A stretch of DNA of 64,000 nucleotides from Pyrobaculum arsenaticum DSM 13514. Its GTDB lineage: Archaea; Thermoproteota; Thermoprotei; Thermoproteales; Thermoproteaceae. The stretch is taken from positions 1,736,001-1,800,000 of the forward strand of contig NC_009376.1 in assembly GCF_000016385.1 (NCBI RefSeq). The letters are read 5' to 3'. Both the position numbers and the translations under genes were made by a program. Every line of letters starts with the position of its first letter. The first letter of the stretch is position 1. Of this stretch, positions 30,053 through 37,807 are shown one piece after another. The notes beneath the pieces were generated by a model. The model was not told the origin of the DNA and did not search any database. It saw only the letters and a list, made by a program, of their open reading frames with translations.

Positions 30053-30931
30053 TCACAAAGCCTTTAATAACACAGGCAATACAAGAGTAGCGTCTGCAAA
30101 GATGTAGACAGATCTAGCTGTTGGCTTGACCTTACCCCAGCTTACCGCCTCCCTCGGCCTAGCCCCGCTGAGGGAGCCATCGTATTCAACAGCCGTCGAG
30201 ATGTATACCACGTAGTCGAGCCCTCCCCTGAATTGAGCCCACCAGATCACGTGGTGTTTGCTTATGCCGCCCCCCACAATAAGCGCCGCAAGTTTATCGC
30301 TGTTGTAGACCAACTCTCTTAGCTCCTCTTCGTCTTTTAAGACGTCGACCAGCAGTTTAGTAGCCCCCCTCCTCGTCCTGGCTAAATCGTTGCATGTCAG
30401 AAGCGCCGTCCCCACAGCGCCGTCCACTATCCCCGGTACGAAGACCTTAACTCCGGCCCGCGCCGCCGCGCCAAGAATAGAGTCCTCTGGGAGGGATTTG
30501 CCGAGTATCTCCGCCAACTCGTACGTGGCCAGAACCCGCCCCCAGAGCTCTTCGCAGTGCCTTAGCACAAACTTCTCGATGAGGGGACCGTACTCCTCGC
30601 GTCTAATTACCACGTTTCCCAGCCTGTGTAACCCCCTTGATGCTAGATCGGCATCGTCTAGATCAAAAGAGCCTGGAACATAACGGGCGCCCATACTCTT
30701 GGCGATGTCGTGGTCTAGCGCTCCGGCCGTGGTTATTACCACGTTGAACAATCTCCTCCGTATGGCATCGGCGATTATCTCCCTCACCCCGGTGGCTACG
30801 AGGTTGCCTGTGAAGGACAAGAAACGGAGATCCGCCTTCTCTACGGCCTCTTTCAGCACGTCATATGCCTCGGCGACGTGGAGAGCTTGAAAACCGCCTA
30901 TTTTACGGTAGACCTCTATTATGTCTCTCAT
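30053..30931 (-). CDS. dys: Deoxyhypusine synthase
   Basis: 292 aa. Transfers the aminobutyl group of spermidine (or a related polyamine) to a lysine of aIF5A, using NAD. Signs: SFTGNLVATGVREIIADAI, TAGALDHDIAKSMG, PGIVDGAVGTALL and the catalytic-Lys segment VGGGISKHHVIWWAQ. Full length for archaeal enzymes. It starts inside the end of the methyltransferase gene (4-bp ATGA overlap) and precedes the GlcNAc-1-P transferase. aIF5A itself is not in this window. ATG at 30931. Confidence 0.95.
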   Translation of the reverse strand: MRDIIEVYRKIGGFQALHVAEAYDVLKEAVEKADLRFLSFTGNLVATGVREIIADAIRRRLFNVVITTAGALDHDIAKSMGARYVPGSFDLDDADLASRGLHRLGNVVIRREEYGPLIEKFVLRHCEELWGRVLATYELAEILGKSLPEDSILGAAARAGVKVFVPGIVDGAVGTALLTCNDLARTRRGATKLLVDVLKDEEELRELVYNSDKLAALIVGGGISKHHVIWWAQFRGGLDYVVYISTAVEYDGSLSGARPREAVSWGKVKPTARSVYIFADATLVLPVLLKAL

Positions 30932-31587
30932 TTAATGATCCTCACCTCGTCGACAACTCCCAGTTTTCTCAACTCCTCTAGGGCCTCCCTTACCTTTCTG
31001 ATAGTCACGCCCAGCTTCCCCGCAATCTCCTCCACAGATCTGACCCCGTCTACCAGCTCAGCCACTTGGCGTAGCCACTTGTCCTCAAGCTGGATGGACT
31101 TCCCTGGCACGGGGACCTCTCTCCCCGGGATTTTGTATAAGAACAGCTTGTGGCTACGCCAGTCCTCGTATATCTCTTCGACAACCACCGGCCTCCACCC
31201 TGGTACTTCAAAGTCGTGAGTCACCACACGTGTTGCAGGTCTAAGCTCTTTCTCAAGCTTTGGCCTAAGTCGCTCGTTTACGCTGGTGAGGAGGTACATG
31301 GTGACTACGTCGGCCTCTGTAAGAGGTACGTCGTAGAAGCTGGCGTTAATTATAGTAGCCGTGTGCGCAAGTCCAAGATCCTTGATACGGGCCATGGACT
31401 GTTCGTATAGATCCTTCCGGATCTCCACGCCGAACGCCTTGGCGCCGAATTCCTTTGCGGCAATTATGACAATTCTGCCGTCGCCGGAGCCGAGGTCGTA
31501 GAGCACCTCCCCCTTCTGGACCCGGGCAAGTTGAAGCATACGTCGGACCACCACCTCAGGCGTTGCGACGAAGGGTACGTCGTACAT
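30928..31587 (-). CDS. SAM-dependent methyltransferase, archaeal protein-lysine methyltransferase (aKMT)-like, with HTH tail
   Basis: 219 aa. Motif I is VLYDLGSGDGRIVIIAAKE; PFVATPEVVVRRMLQLARV before it and VTMYLLTSVNERLRPKL after it match the crenarchaeal lysine methyltransferase aKMT4, which methylates several DNA- and RNA-related proteins. The C-terminal about 55 residues (VEEIAGKLGVTIRKVREALE) look like a winged helix, an addition to the basic enzyme. I chose ATG at 31587 because GTTATATAAATTTAT (31606-31620) lies 26 bp before it; the open frame upstream runs into the S15 promoter. It heads the operon with deoxyhypusine synthase. Confidence 0.8.
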   Translation of the reverse strand: MYDVPFVATPEVVVRRMLQLARVQKGEVLYDLGSGDGRIVIIAAKEFGAKAFGVEIRKDLYEQSMARIKDLGLAHTATIINASFYDVPLTEADVVTMYLLTSVNERLRPKLEKELRPATRVVTHDFEVPGWRPVVVEEIYEDWRSHKLFLYKIPGREVPVPGKSIQLEDKWLRQVAELVDGVRSVEEIAGKLGVTIRKVREALEELRKLGVVDEVRIIK

Positions 31588-31703
31588 AAAGCCGGCTACG
31601 TCTGTGTTATATAAATTTATCAACGGGAGATCCCAAAGCCAAGGCGGAGGCTCGTCCACATCACAAGTGGAAAAAGCTTTTAAATTGTTAAATAGTGGCC
31701 CCC

Positions 31704-32159
31704 GTGCCACACCGATCGCGCCATAAGAAGGGTAGATCTGGATCGGTGCGCCCAGCCCACCCAACAGTGCCTACATGGATACAGTACACGCCCGAGGAGG
31801 TTGAGCAACTCGCAGTAGAGCTGGCGAGGCGCGGCTTTCAGCCTTCACAGATTGGGATTGTGCTCAGAGACCAATACGGAATCCCACTCGTGAAGTCGAT
31901 TACTGGGAAGAAGCTTGTCAAAGTTCTTGAAGAGCATGGGATAAAGTACGAGATTCCGGAGGATCTGCTTAACCTCATCCGAAGAGCTCTTAGAATTAGG
32001 AAACACTTAGAGGAGCACCCCAAAGACATGTCGTCGCGGAGGGGGCTTCAGCTGGTGGAGTCGAAGATCCACCGCCTTATTAAGTACTACAAGCGGGTAG
32101 GCAGGCTACCGAGGGACTTCGTATATAACCCACAAGCCTTGTCCCATTTGGCGACCTAG
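31704..32159 (+). CDS. rps15: 30S ribosomal protein S15
   Basis: 151 aa, the long archaeal/eukaryotic form (uS15). It begins MPHRSRHKKGRSGSVRP, has WIQYTPEEVEQLAVELARRG in the N-terminal extension and the core HPKDMSSRRGLQLVESKIHR that binds 16S helices 20-22. GTG at 31704 is chosen over one at 31695 because all homologues begin at MPHR and TTTTAAATTG (31679-31688) is the promoter. The order S15 - RecJ-like - Pcc1 is conserved across archaea and continues here. Confidence 0.96.
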   Translation: MPHRSRHKKGRSGSVRPAHPTVPTWIQYTPEEVEQLAVELARRGFQPSQIGIVLRDQYGIPLVKSITGKKLVKVLEEHGIKYEIPEDLLNLIRRALRIRKHLEEHPKDMSSRRGLQLVESKIHRLIKYYKRVGRLPRDFVYNPQALSHLAT

Positions 32160-32188
32160 CTTTTTAAAATATTGCCTAGTTTGCCTAC

Positions 32189-33244
32189 GTGGATGTTAGG
32201 AACTTTATAATAGAGAACATTGTCCGGCTTCTTGAATATTTGAAACAGAACCCCCTCTATGTCTATACGAGGAGATCTGTAGACGCCTACTTGGCTGCCT
32301 ATGCCCTAGTCGCCTCTATGGGCGAAACAGCCCAAGTGGCGGTGGCGGATTGGCCACCTCGTGCGGGGATCTGCATAGGCTTCAAATGTGACGGTTTTTA
32401 CATAACAGAGCGTGGCGTGGGCATAGACGACAAATTCCACGCCTCGGGGTTCACGTCTATTAGTAGCTTAGTGGCAAGTATTATAACATCTATATCTCCG
32501 CTGGATGAAGGCGTCCACAAGGCGCTGTACATAGGCCACTACTCTTGGAGTGTAGACTACTGCGATTATAAGTGTCCCCTGCCTCCTGAACTGGCGAGAG
32601 GCGACGAGCAGTTTGCGGTGGTTTTCCCCCTTGTGGAGGAGTACCCGCTGGGTAAGGCTCTTTCACTATCCACCCTGCCGTTGATCCCCGGCGTCACCGG
32701 GCGAGAGTTCGACTTAGCTTCTCTGCCTGCCGACTTCCTTGCGGTGCTCGACTGGGCGCTGGGCGTCGTTGCCAGCGAGGGGTTTCACACAGCCATTCTT
32801 GACAAGGCAATCAGGCACCACAGCCCTGCAATAAGGGCGGCGACCCTTGCGGAGAAACTCGAGGCAGATTTGGCAGGTTTCGTGAATAGAGAGTTGGAAA
32901 CATACGTGGCGAGTCTTGCGGAAAGTTTTTACAACGTAGTTAAGAGGGTAAAAGACGGCGTGGTTCCGCTACCTAACCCCTTCTACGTGTATAAACTCCC
33001 CCCATATCTGTCCTATTACCTAAAACTATCCAACTGGGTGGCGCTTAGGTATGAGACCACCAGAGGCTACATCGCGGCATTGGTTCCGCCGCACGGCCAG
33101 AATGCCAGGCTGAGGAAAATAGCTGAGGAGTTGTCGGAAATAGGCCAGGTCTTAGAGTTCCCGACACACGTAATAGTGTATATCGAAGTTGGAAGATACG
33201 CAGATTTTGTTAGAGGCTTTGAGCGTCTAAATGAAGAGAGTTAA
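32189..33244 (+). CDS. Cdc45/RecJ-like protein without catalytic DHH motif
   Basis: 351 aa. The place after S15 and before Pcc1 is where archaea encode a RecJ-family protein that belongs to the CMG replicative helicase (with MCM and GINS). Here the usual D-x-D and DHH metal motifs are absent: the N-terminal strand reads YVYTRRSVDAYLAAYALV and no DHH occurs. This fits crenarchaeal Cdc45-like proteins, which are inactive RecJ relatives. Fold assignment rests mainly on context and weak pattern; sequence identity to known Cdc45 cannot be checked here. The C-terminal part has YIEVGRYADFVRGFE. It overlaps the Pcc1 gene by 14 bp. Confidence 0.62.
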   Translation: MDVRNFIIENIVRLLEYLKQNPLYVYTRRSVDAYLAAYALVASMGETAQVAVADWPPRAGICIGFKCDGFYITERGVGIDDKFHASGFTSISSLVASIITSISPLDEGVHKALYIGHYSWSVDYCDYKCPLPPELARGDEQFAVVFPLVEEYPLGKALSLSTLPLIPGVTGREFDLASLPADFLAVLDWALGVVASEGFHTAILDKAIRHHSPAIRAATLAEKLEADLAGFVNRELETYVASLAESFYNVVKRVKDGVVPLPNPFYVYKLPPYLSYYLKLSNWVALRYETTRGYIAALVPPHGQNARLRKIAEELSEIGQVLEFPTHVIVYIEVGRYADFVRGFERLNEES

Positions 33245-33482
33245 AATTACACTGAACACGTCTATAGATTGTAGTTTTTCAAATGCCGTAAAGCCTGACG
33301 ACGTAGATTTGCCAGACGGCATGGAGATACGCCACGAGTGTCTTGACAACAAGTGGCACATCTCCATTACCTACGTCCTCGACACGCCGAAGGACATACT
33401 CACGCTGAGAAATACCCTAGACGAAATAGTTAGATCTCTCCAGGTAATAGATAAGGTTATTCTTCGGCAATCTTCCCGCTAG
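33231..33482 (+). CDS. pcc1: KEOPS subunit Pcc1
   Basis: 83 aa. Pcc1 dimer forms the platform of KEOPS for tRNA t6A synthesis. C-terminal family pattern HISITYVLDTPKDILTLRNT followed by LDEIVRSLQVIDKVIL; the N-terminal strand begins VKITLNTSIDC. It overlaps the Cdc45/RecJ-like gene by 14 bp and the 3' end of the convergent DUF151 gene by 26 bp. The S15-RecJ-Pcc1 order makes this the more canonical of the two Pcc1-like genes of the window. Confidence 0.78.
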   Translation: MKRVKITLNTSIDCSFSNAVKPDDVDLPDGMEIRHECLDNKWHISITYVLDTPKDILTLRNTLDEIVRSLQVIDKVILRQSSR

Positions 33483-33918
33483 GCGGCGGGAGATATTTAC
33501 GAAGATCTTCGGCGTACTTCTCAAGATTCTCCGAAATGTAGATGGGGGCGTTTACCCTAACCGCCAGCGCCACAGCATCGCTGGGTCTCGCGTCGAAGCT
33601 GTGGATACGCCCATCCTTGTCTTTTACATACACCGTCGCAGTGTAGGTGCTAGAAACAAGCGCATCGATGGTGATCTTCTCCACAGAGGCTCCAAGCGCT
33701 TCTATAATTTCGACAAACAAGTCGTGGCTCAGCGGACGTGGGAATTCTACTTCTCCAAGCCCCTTCTTAATAGACAGCGTCTCGGCCGCTCCGATTATGA
33801 TAGGCACCGCCTTATCTCCCCAATCCTCCGCGCTGATGAGCATAATGCCAATCACTTGGCCTTGGCTATCAACAGCCTCTATTACGCTAACCAGCTCGGC
33901 TTTCAGATACCTAACCAT
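33457..33918 (-). CDS. Bifunctional nuclease domain protein (DUF151/BFN)
   Basis: 153 aa. Family named after plant BFN1-type nucleases and the Thermotoga TM0160 structure; acts as nuclease in some members. Signs: VIGIMLISAEDWGDKAVPII near the start, PLSHDLFVEIIEALGASVEK in the middle, and the hallmark FDARPSDAVALAVRVNAPIY. Length fits a single-domain member. ATG at 33918; the upstream A/T-rich region contains several TATA-like blocks. Convergent 26-bp overlap with pcc1. Confidence 0.88.
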   Translation of the reverse strand: MVRYLKAELVSVIEAVDSQGQVIGIMLISAEDWGDKAVPIIIGAAETLSIKKGLGEVEFPRPLSHDLFVEIIEALGASVEKITIDALVSSTYTATVYVKDKDGRIHSFDARPSDAVALAVRVNAPIYISENLEKYAEDLRKYLPPPSGKIAEE

Positions 33919-34068
33919 TATTATCTTATATGGACGTCTTTAAATTTCTTTATGGAACACATATGCTATTAAAAATTTATTAACGATAACAAATTTTTCA
34001 AATAAAAAATTTTTGTATTACAAAAATTGATGTTAAATAAATTTTTAAACTATTACTATTTTAATTTG
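33919..34068. other. A/T-rich intergenic block
   Basis: Unusually A/T-rich compared with the rest, with many runs such as AAATTTTTC and AAATTTTTAAAC. The right part, AAATTTTTAAAC (34039-34050), is the promoter of the C/D sRNA. The left part feeds the DUF151 gene. No ORF. A DNA-unwinding or bending role (e.g. origin-like) is possible but not shown. Confidence 0.4.
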
Positions 34069-34122
34069 TACGTGATGAGAGACGGCTTCTGACATGTGAA
34101 GTATCCTAAACCAGGCTGATCA
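34069..34122 (+). ncRNA. Box C/D sRNA
   Basis: C GTGATGA (34072-34078, perfect), 10-nt guide GAGACGGCTT, D' CTGA (34089-34092, perfect), C' GTGAAGT (34096-34102), 13-nt guide ATCCTAAACCAGG, D CTGA (34116-34119, perfect). AAATTTTTAAAC lies 26 bp before the expected 5' end. The size (about 54 nt) and layout are those of archaeal 2'-O-methylation guides; methylation targets would pair five nucleotides upstream of D and D'. Confidence 0.75.
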
Positions 34123-34423
34123 GTCAGCATAGATAACTTCGGGACTCCAGCCACTTCTGCCGCTCATAAGCCGAACGTCCATAAGAGGGCATACACTCGC
34201 CACTCCTAGCTATCTACACGCCTACAACACTCTTGAGCATGAGCTAGTTGGGTCTCAGCAGTTGCAACACCTAGATATATCACAGCCGCATCACTGGTTC
34301 TCCACTATCTTGTTAGCGCTATTATTGCAAAACGCCGCCCGGCTCACAGTCCCATTAGTGTGCCCCTGCTTGATGACTTATTGTTGTTACGGTAGCATAA
34401 GCTCGAGTTTATGAACGAAAAGT
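34123..34423. other. Intergenic stretch before tfb
   Basis: About 300 bp without a recognised gene. It begins with the palindrome CTGATCAG just at the sRNA D box. No further box C/D set, tRNA or long frame was found. Confidence 0.4.
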
Positions 34424-34432
34424 TTTTATACG
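34424..34432 (+). promoter_or_regulatory. TATA box of tfb
   Basis: TTTTTATAC, centred about 27 bp before ATG 34456. It decides against the in-frame ATG at 34411, which would place the box inside the coding region. Confidence 0.5.
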
Positions 34433-34455
34433 CTAGAAAAGCTTATAAACACGCT

Positions 34456-35457
34456 ATGTCGAGTACAAGCCTACCTTCTTCCGGCAAGCCCCTAAAGCTC
34501 CGCATAAATCGAGATAGTGAGGGGTATTTAAGTCTTGTTACCGAGTCGGGTGAGATCTACCGCTGTCCCATATGCGGCAATGACAGATTTGTCTACAACT
34601 ACGAGAGGGGTGAAGTTGTCTGTATAGTGTGCGGTGCAGTTGTGCAGGAACAGCTACTTGACCTCGGCCCAGAGTGGAGGGCTTTCACATCAGAGGAGAA
34701 GGGCCAGAGGGCGCGCACTGGCGCGCCGCTTACTAGGCTCATCTCTGAGGCGTTGACCACAGTTATCGATTGGCGAGACAAGGACGTCTCCGGTAGGGAG
34801 CTGGACATAAAGAGGAAGTTGGAGGTAATAAGGCTGAGGAAGTGGCAGACCAGGGCCCGTGTGCAGACCTCCTACGAGAGGAACTTTATACAAGCGGCGC
34901 AGGAGCTAGAGAGATTAAAGAGCTCCATGGGCGTGCCAAGGCCGTGCGTCGAGCAAGCCCTCGAGATATACAGGCAGGCACTTGAAAAAGAGCTGGTGAG
35001 GGGCAGATCTGTCGAGGCGATGGCCGCGGCGGCGCTCTACATGGCGTGCCGCATGATGAGGATGCCGAGACCACTGGACGAACTCGTGAGGTACACAAAG
35101 GCATCTAGAAGAGAAGTGGCGAGGTGCTACAGGTTGTTGCTAAGAGAGCTGAACGTAAAGGTGCCTATAAGCGACCCTGTACTCTACATTTCCAGAATAG
35201 CAGAGCAACTGAAGCTCAGCGGCGAAGTTGTAAAGGCGGCAATCGACATTCTGCAGAGGGCTAAAAAGGCCGGCATCACGGCGGGGAAGGACCCAGCGGG
35301 TTTAGCCGCTGCCGCGGTTTATATAGCCTCGCTGATGCATGGTGATAACAGGACTCAGAAGGACTTCGCTGTGGCGGCCGGCGTGACGGAGGTTACTGTG
35401 AGAAATAGGTACAAGGAACTGGCAAAGGCGCTTAATATAAAGGTCCCTGTAAAGTAA
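34456..35457 (+). CDS. tfb: Transcription initiation factor TFB (TFIIB homologue)
   Basis: 333 aa. It binds TBP-TATA and the BRE and recruits RNA polymerase. Zinc ribbon CPICGNDRF ... CIVCGAVV near residues 38-58; B-reader/linker with RAFTSEEKGQRARTGAPLT; then two cyclin folds (RSVEAMAAAALYMACRMMRM and AGLAAAAVYIASLMHGD) with the recognition helix TQKDFAVAAGVTEVTVRNRY. ATG at 34456 chosen by the TATA element. Archaea often have several TFBs; this looks like a complete, general one. Confidence 0.96.
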   Translation: MSSTSLPSSGKPLKLRINRDSEGYLSLVTESGEIYRCPICGNDRFVYNYERGEVVCIVCGAVVQEQLLDLGPEWRAFTSEEKGQRARTGAPLTRLISEALTTVIDWRDKDVSGRELDIKRKLEVIRLRKWQTRARVQTSYERNFIQAAQELERLKSSMGVPRPCVEQALEIYRQALEKELVRGRSVEAMAAAALYMACRMMRMPRPLDELVRYTKASRREVARCYRLLLRELNVKVPISDPVLYISRIAEQLKLSGEVVKAAIDILQRAKKAGITAGKDPAGLAAAAVYIASLMHGDNRTQKDFAVAAGVTEVTVRNRYKELAKALNIKVPVK

Positions 35458-35476
35458 ACAACCCCCTCTTTTCAAG

Positions 35477-35788
35477 ATGAAACTAGAACTAGATGTAGCG
35501 TCGGAGCCTTTTAATGGCGGCCATGTAGTGCTGAAATTGGCAAAGTCTATTTTTTCTATGGGCCGTGAAGAGCTGGTCGAGTTAAAAAGAGTCTTAGACT
35601 CCGTGATCGCGGTTGAGTCCAAGAAATTCTCACCTGAAGGCTTTAATATCCTCATTTTAGAGAAAGAAGTGCACGTGATTCCGAGGTGGTGTGGCGACGT
35701 AAACGTCGCCTTTTTCGGCGGTATGAAAATTGTTCCTCTTTCTAGGGAAGATGTGAAGGAGCAGGTGGTTAAGGAGGTGAGGCTGTGA
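35477..35788 (+). CDS. HIT-fold-like protein lacking the His triad
   Basis: 103 aa. The order of segments follows HIT proteins: PFNGGHVVLKLAKSIF (like the usual N-x-x-GH-x-L-V-P-K-R), a helix with EELVELKRVLDSVI, FSPEGFNILI (like PDGFNIG), and EVHVIPRWCGDVNVAFFGG (like HHVHIHIIPRW-GD-N). But the G-x-HHLHxH block is shortened to EVHVI, so the catalytic His triad is gone. It is probably a degenerate HIT that binds a nucleotide, or has another role. It directly follows tfb and overlaps the next gene by 4 bp (GTGA). Confidence 0.55.
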   Translation: MKLELDVASEPFNGGHVVLKLAKSIFSMGREELVELKRVLDSVIAVESKKFSPEGFNILILEKEVHVIPRWCGDVNVAFFGGMKIVPLSREDVKEQVVKEVRL

Positions 35789-36123
35789 ACCTCACACTTG
35801 AGGCTATATCGTTGTTAATGATCTCTGTGCTTGGAGTATATCTCATGCAGAAAATACAGTATGACTACAAGCTTGTCACAATTTTTAAAAATTATCCTCT
35901 ACCAACTACAGTCAAGAACGGAGGAATTATAGATATTGATAAGCTATATATTTTTGTACAAAATTTTAAGTACAGCGTAAACGCGAAGGGGTCGGCAAGC
36001 GTTGCCGTGGAGGGAAATGTAATAAAAGTCCTGTCAGGGCCTGGCGAGATAGAAATAGTATTCGAGGCGTGGGGCTACTTAGATCGTTACAGAATTCAGA
36101 GAGTTATCAAGGTTGTTGAGTAG
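35785..36123 (+). CDS. Hypothetical membrane-anchored protein, 112 aa
   Basis: I do not recognise the family. One N-terminal membrane segment (AISLLMISVLGVYLMQ) is followed by a beta-rich domain of about 85 residues (ASVAVEGNVIKVLSGPGEIE) that probably faces outward; pattern resembles small Ig-like or beta-sandwich domains. It overlaps the HIT-like gene by 4 bp (GTGA), so translation is coupled. Convergent with the next gene. Confidence 0.5.
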   Translation: MNLTLEAISLLMISVLGVYLMQKIQYDYKLVTIFKNYPLPTTVKNGGIIDIDKLYIFVQNFKYSVNAKGSASVAVEGNVIKVLSGPGEIEIVFEAWGYLDRYRIQRVIKVVE

Positions 36124-36435
36124 CTACATCTGCAATACTCTTCTAAACAGGAGGAGTGTCTGTACATCCCAGACGACTAGAAACGCGTAGGCAACGCTGG
36201 TCTTGAGAATGTAGGACGTCAGAGAGAGGAGAAGGCCTATTACATCTATGAAGAGTATAAGGCCGACGAGCACAAAGGCCACCTCGCCCTCTTCTACTAT
36301 GCGTATTATTAGCGCAGAGATGGCAACTAGCAAACTACTTACAAGAAGCACGGGGTCGAGCGTCGAGCTTGTAAAAAATATTACAAGAGCGATAAAAAGC
36401 TTGAAGAGGGCAACAGTTGCCAATGCCCGATACAT
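36124..36435 (-). CDS. Hypothetical membrane protein, 103 aa
   Basis: I do not recognise the family. Four predicted membrane segments (ALATVALFKLFIALVIFF; PVLLVSSLLVAISALIIRIV; VAFVLVGLILFIDVIGLLLS; TSVAYAFLVVWDVQTLLLF) with short loops. Its stop abuts the preceding convergent gene with no gap. ATG at 36435; the 74 bp up to the L13e gene must hold divergent promoters. Confidence 0.55.
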   Translation of the reverse strand: MYRALATVALFKLFIALVIFFTSSTLDPVLLVSSLLVAISALIIRIVEEGEVAFVLVGLILFIDVIGLLLSLTSYILKTSVAYAFLVVWDVQTLLLFRRVLQM

Positions 36436-36509
36436 CTAGCTTATGGATACCGCCGGTAAATAAGCTTACCGCGGGCGAAGATTTATAAAGAGGTGTATTA
36501 GACGGCCCA

Positions 36510-36986
36510 ATGAGCACGCCGCCGAAGCCGCTTGTTAAGATACCTCACAGAATTAGCGGCGGAGGAGTGTCTAGGTGGAAAACCGGTAAGGGATTCTCGC
36601 TGGGAGAGCTTAACGCCGTGGGGCTAAATGCAGAGCAAGCCAGGCTCTTAGGCATACCAATAGACGAGAGGAGGAAGAGCATGTGGCCTCACAACGTAGA
36701 GGCCTTGAAGAAGTGGGTTACAGAGGTATTAGAGGGCAAGGCCCAGCCACCAGCACCAGCGCTTCCTAAGGTTGTGAAGATAAAGCAGAAGCGCGGGAGG
36801 GCGTTTAGAGGGCTCACAGCAGCCGGGAGGAGATCACGCGGGTTGCTCTCGGTGAAGCTAAGAGAAACTCACAACTACAAGTACAGGAAGAAGGCCAAGG
36901 AGAGGGAGCAGAGGAAGAGACACGAGGCGACAAAGGGCCTCGGAAATCTGCTGAGAATTTCTAAGATAGTAAACAGCCGTAAGTAG
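36510..36986 (+). CDS. rpl13e: 50S ribosomal protein L13e (eL13)
   Basis: 158 aa. Basic large-subunit protein found in eukaryotes and crenarchaea. N-terminus KPLVKIPHRISGGGVSRWKT and central GFSLGELNAVGLNAEQARLL, with IPIDERRKSMWPHNVE, are typical; the C-terminal third is a Lys/Arg-rich extension (RKKAKEREQRKRHEATKG) that contacts rRNA. ATG at 36510 follows GATTTATAAAGAGG (36479-36492) at promoter distance. Convergent with the next gene by direct abutment. Confidence 0.93.
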   Translation: MSTPPKPLVKIPHRISGGGVSRWKTGKGFSLGELNAVGLNAEQARLLGIPIDERRKSMWPHNVEALKKWVTEVLEGKAQPPAPALPKVVKIKQKRGRAFRGLTAAGRRSRGLLSVKLRETHNYKYRKKAKEREQRKRHEATKGLGNLLRISKIVNSRK

Positions 36987-37700
36987 CTACTTAAATTGTC
37001 TTAGCGTCTCGAGTAGTTTTTCAACAGGAATATTTGTAACCGCCAGCGGTATCATGCTTCTTTTGGCGATCTCGACTGCTAGGGGATCTACAGCATCTGT
37101 TCTCAATCCGTGAAATACGACTAGCGATGGCTTTACGCTAAGCACAGACGACATGGACTTTATAGCTATCATCGGCGACCTTCCTGTAGACACTTTTGTA
37201 AAAATAGCGGCACGTTGCGAGGTGCTACCGTATAACCTGACATACTCAGCTGCTGGGACGTCAAGGACCAGCTTTATACTATCCACCACAGTATAGCCAT
37301 GAACGTCTAGGCTGGGGGGTGGGTTGACCACAACCTCGGCATCTATTGCTTTTAAAAACGCAGAAGCTGGCACTGGTTCTGCGAACTCTCTCATATCCAA
37401 TACGGCGGTCCAGAACCGCTCTTTTAAGAGCTGGCGCTCTAGTAGACTTATAACAATGCCACCTCTCTCTAAGTCGGCCTCGATTAGTGCTTGTACAAAT
37501 TTTTTAACAAATCTTGAGCCTGGGAATTTCCTCCTACCCGATTCGTAATCACTTATCACGCTTGGTGAGGTGTTTAGCCGAGCGGCAATGGCAGTCTGTG
37601 TTAGCCCAAATATCATGCGCCATTTCTTTATCGCCTCGCCGGGGTTTTCGGACACTATTATGTCCCCGGCTATGTATACTGCAACGTGTTGGTACCTCAC
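36987..37700 (-). CDS. HTH transcriptional regulator (archaeal XRE type with C-terminal sensor-like domain)
   Basis: 237 aa. An XRE-like HTH near residues 25-65 (KWRMIFGLTQTAIAARLNTS, then SVISDYESGRRKF) is followed by a longer C-terminal domain of mixed alpha/beta (e.g. VVNPPPSLDVHGYTVVDSIK and VVFHGLRTDAVDPLAVEIAK). This is the layout of a conserved archaeal regulator family (COG1709). Regulon unknown. Upstream A/T-rich sequence (ATATAGTATTTTTTTATT) supplies promoter elements. Abuts L13e in convergent orientation. Confidence 0.75.
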   Translation of the reverse strand: MRYQHVAVYIAGDIIVSENPGEAIKKWRMIFGLTQTAIAARLNTSPSVISDYESGRRKFPGSRFVKKFVQALIEADLERGGIVISLLERQLLKERFWTAVLDMREFAEPVPASAFLKAIDAEVVVNPPPSLDVHGYTVVDSIKLVLDVPAAEYVRLYGSTSQRAAIFTKVSTGRSPMIAIKSMSSVLSVKPSLVVFHGLRTDAVDPLAVEIAKRSMIPLAVTNIPVEKLLETLRQFK

Positions 37701-37807
37701 ACTAGTAATTGAATATAGTATTTTTTTATTTTTACTTTTTGGCTAAACGCCTTGGGCGTATGCCTCGTGGGGGTGTATAAGATTTAAATTGGGGCATTTC
37801 TTAAGCT

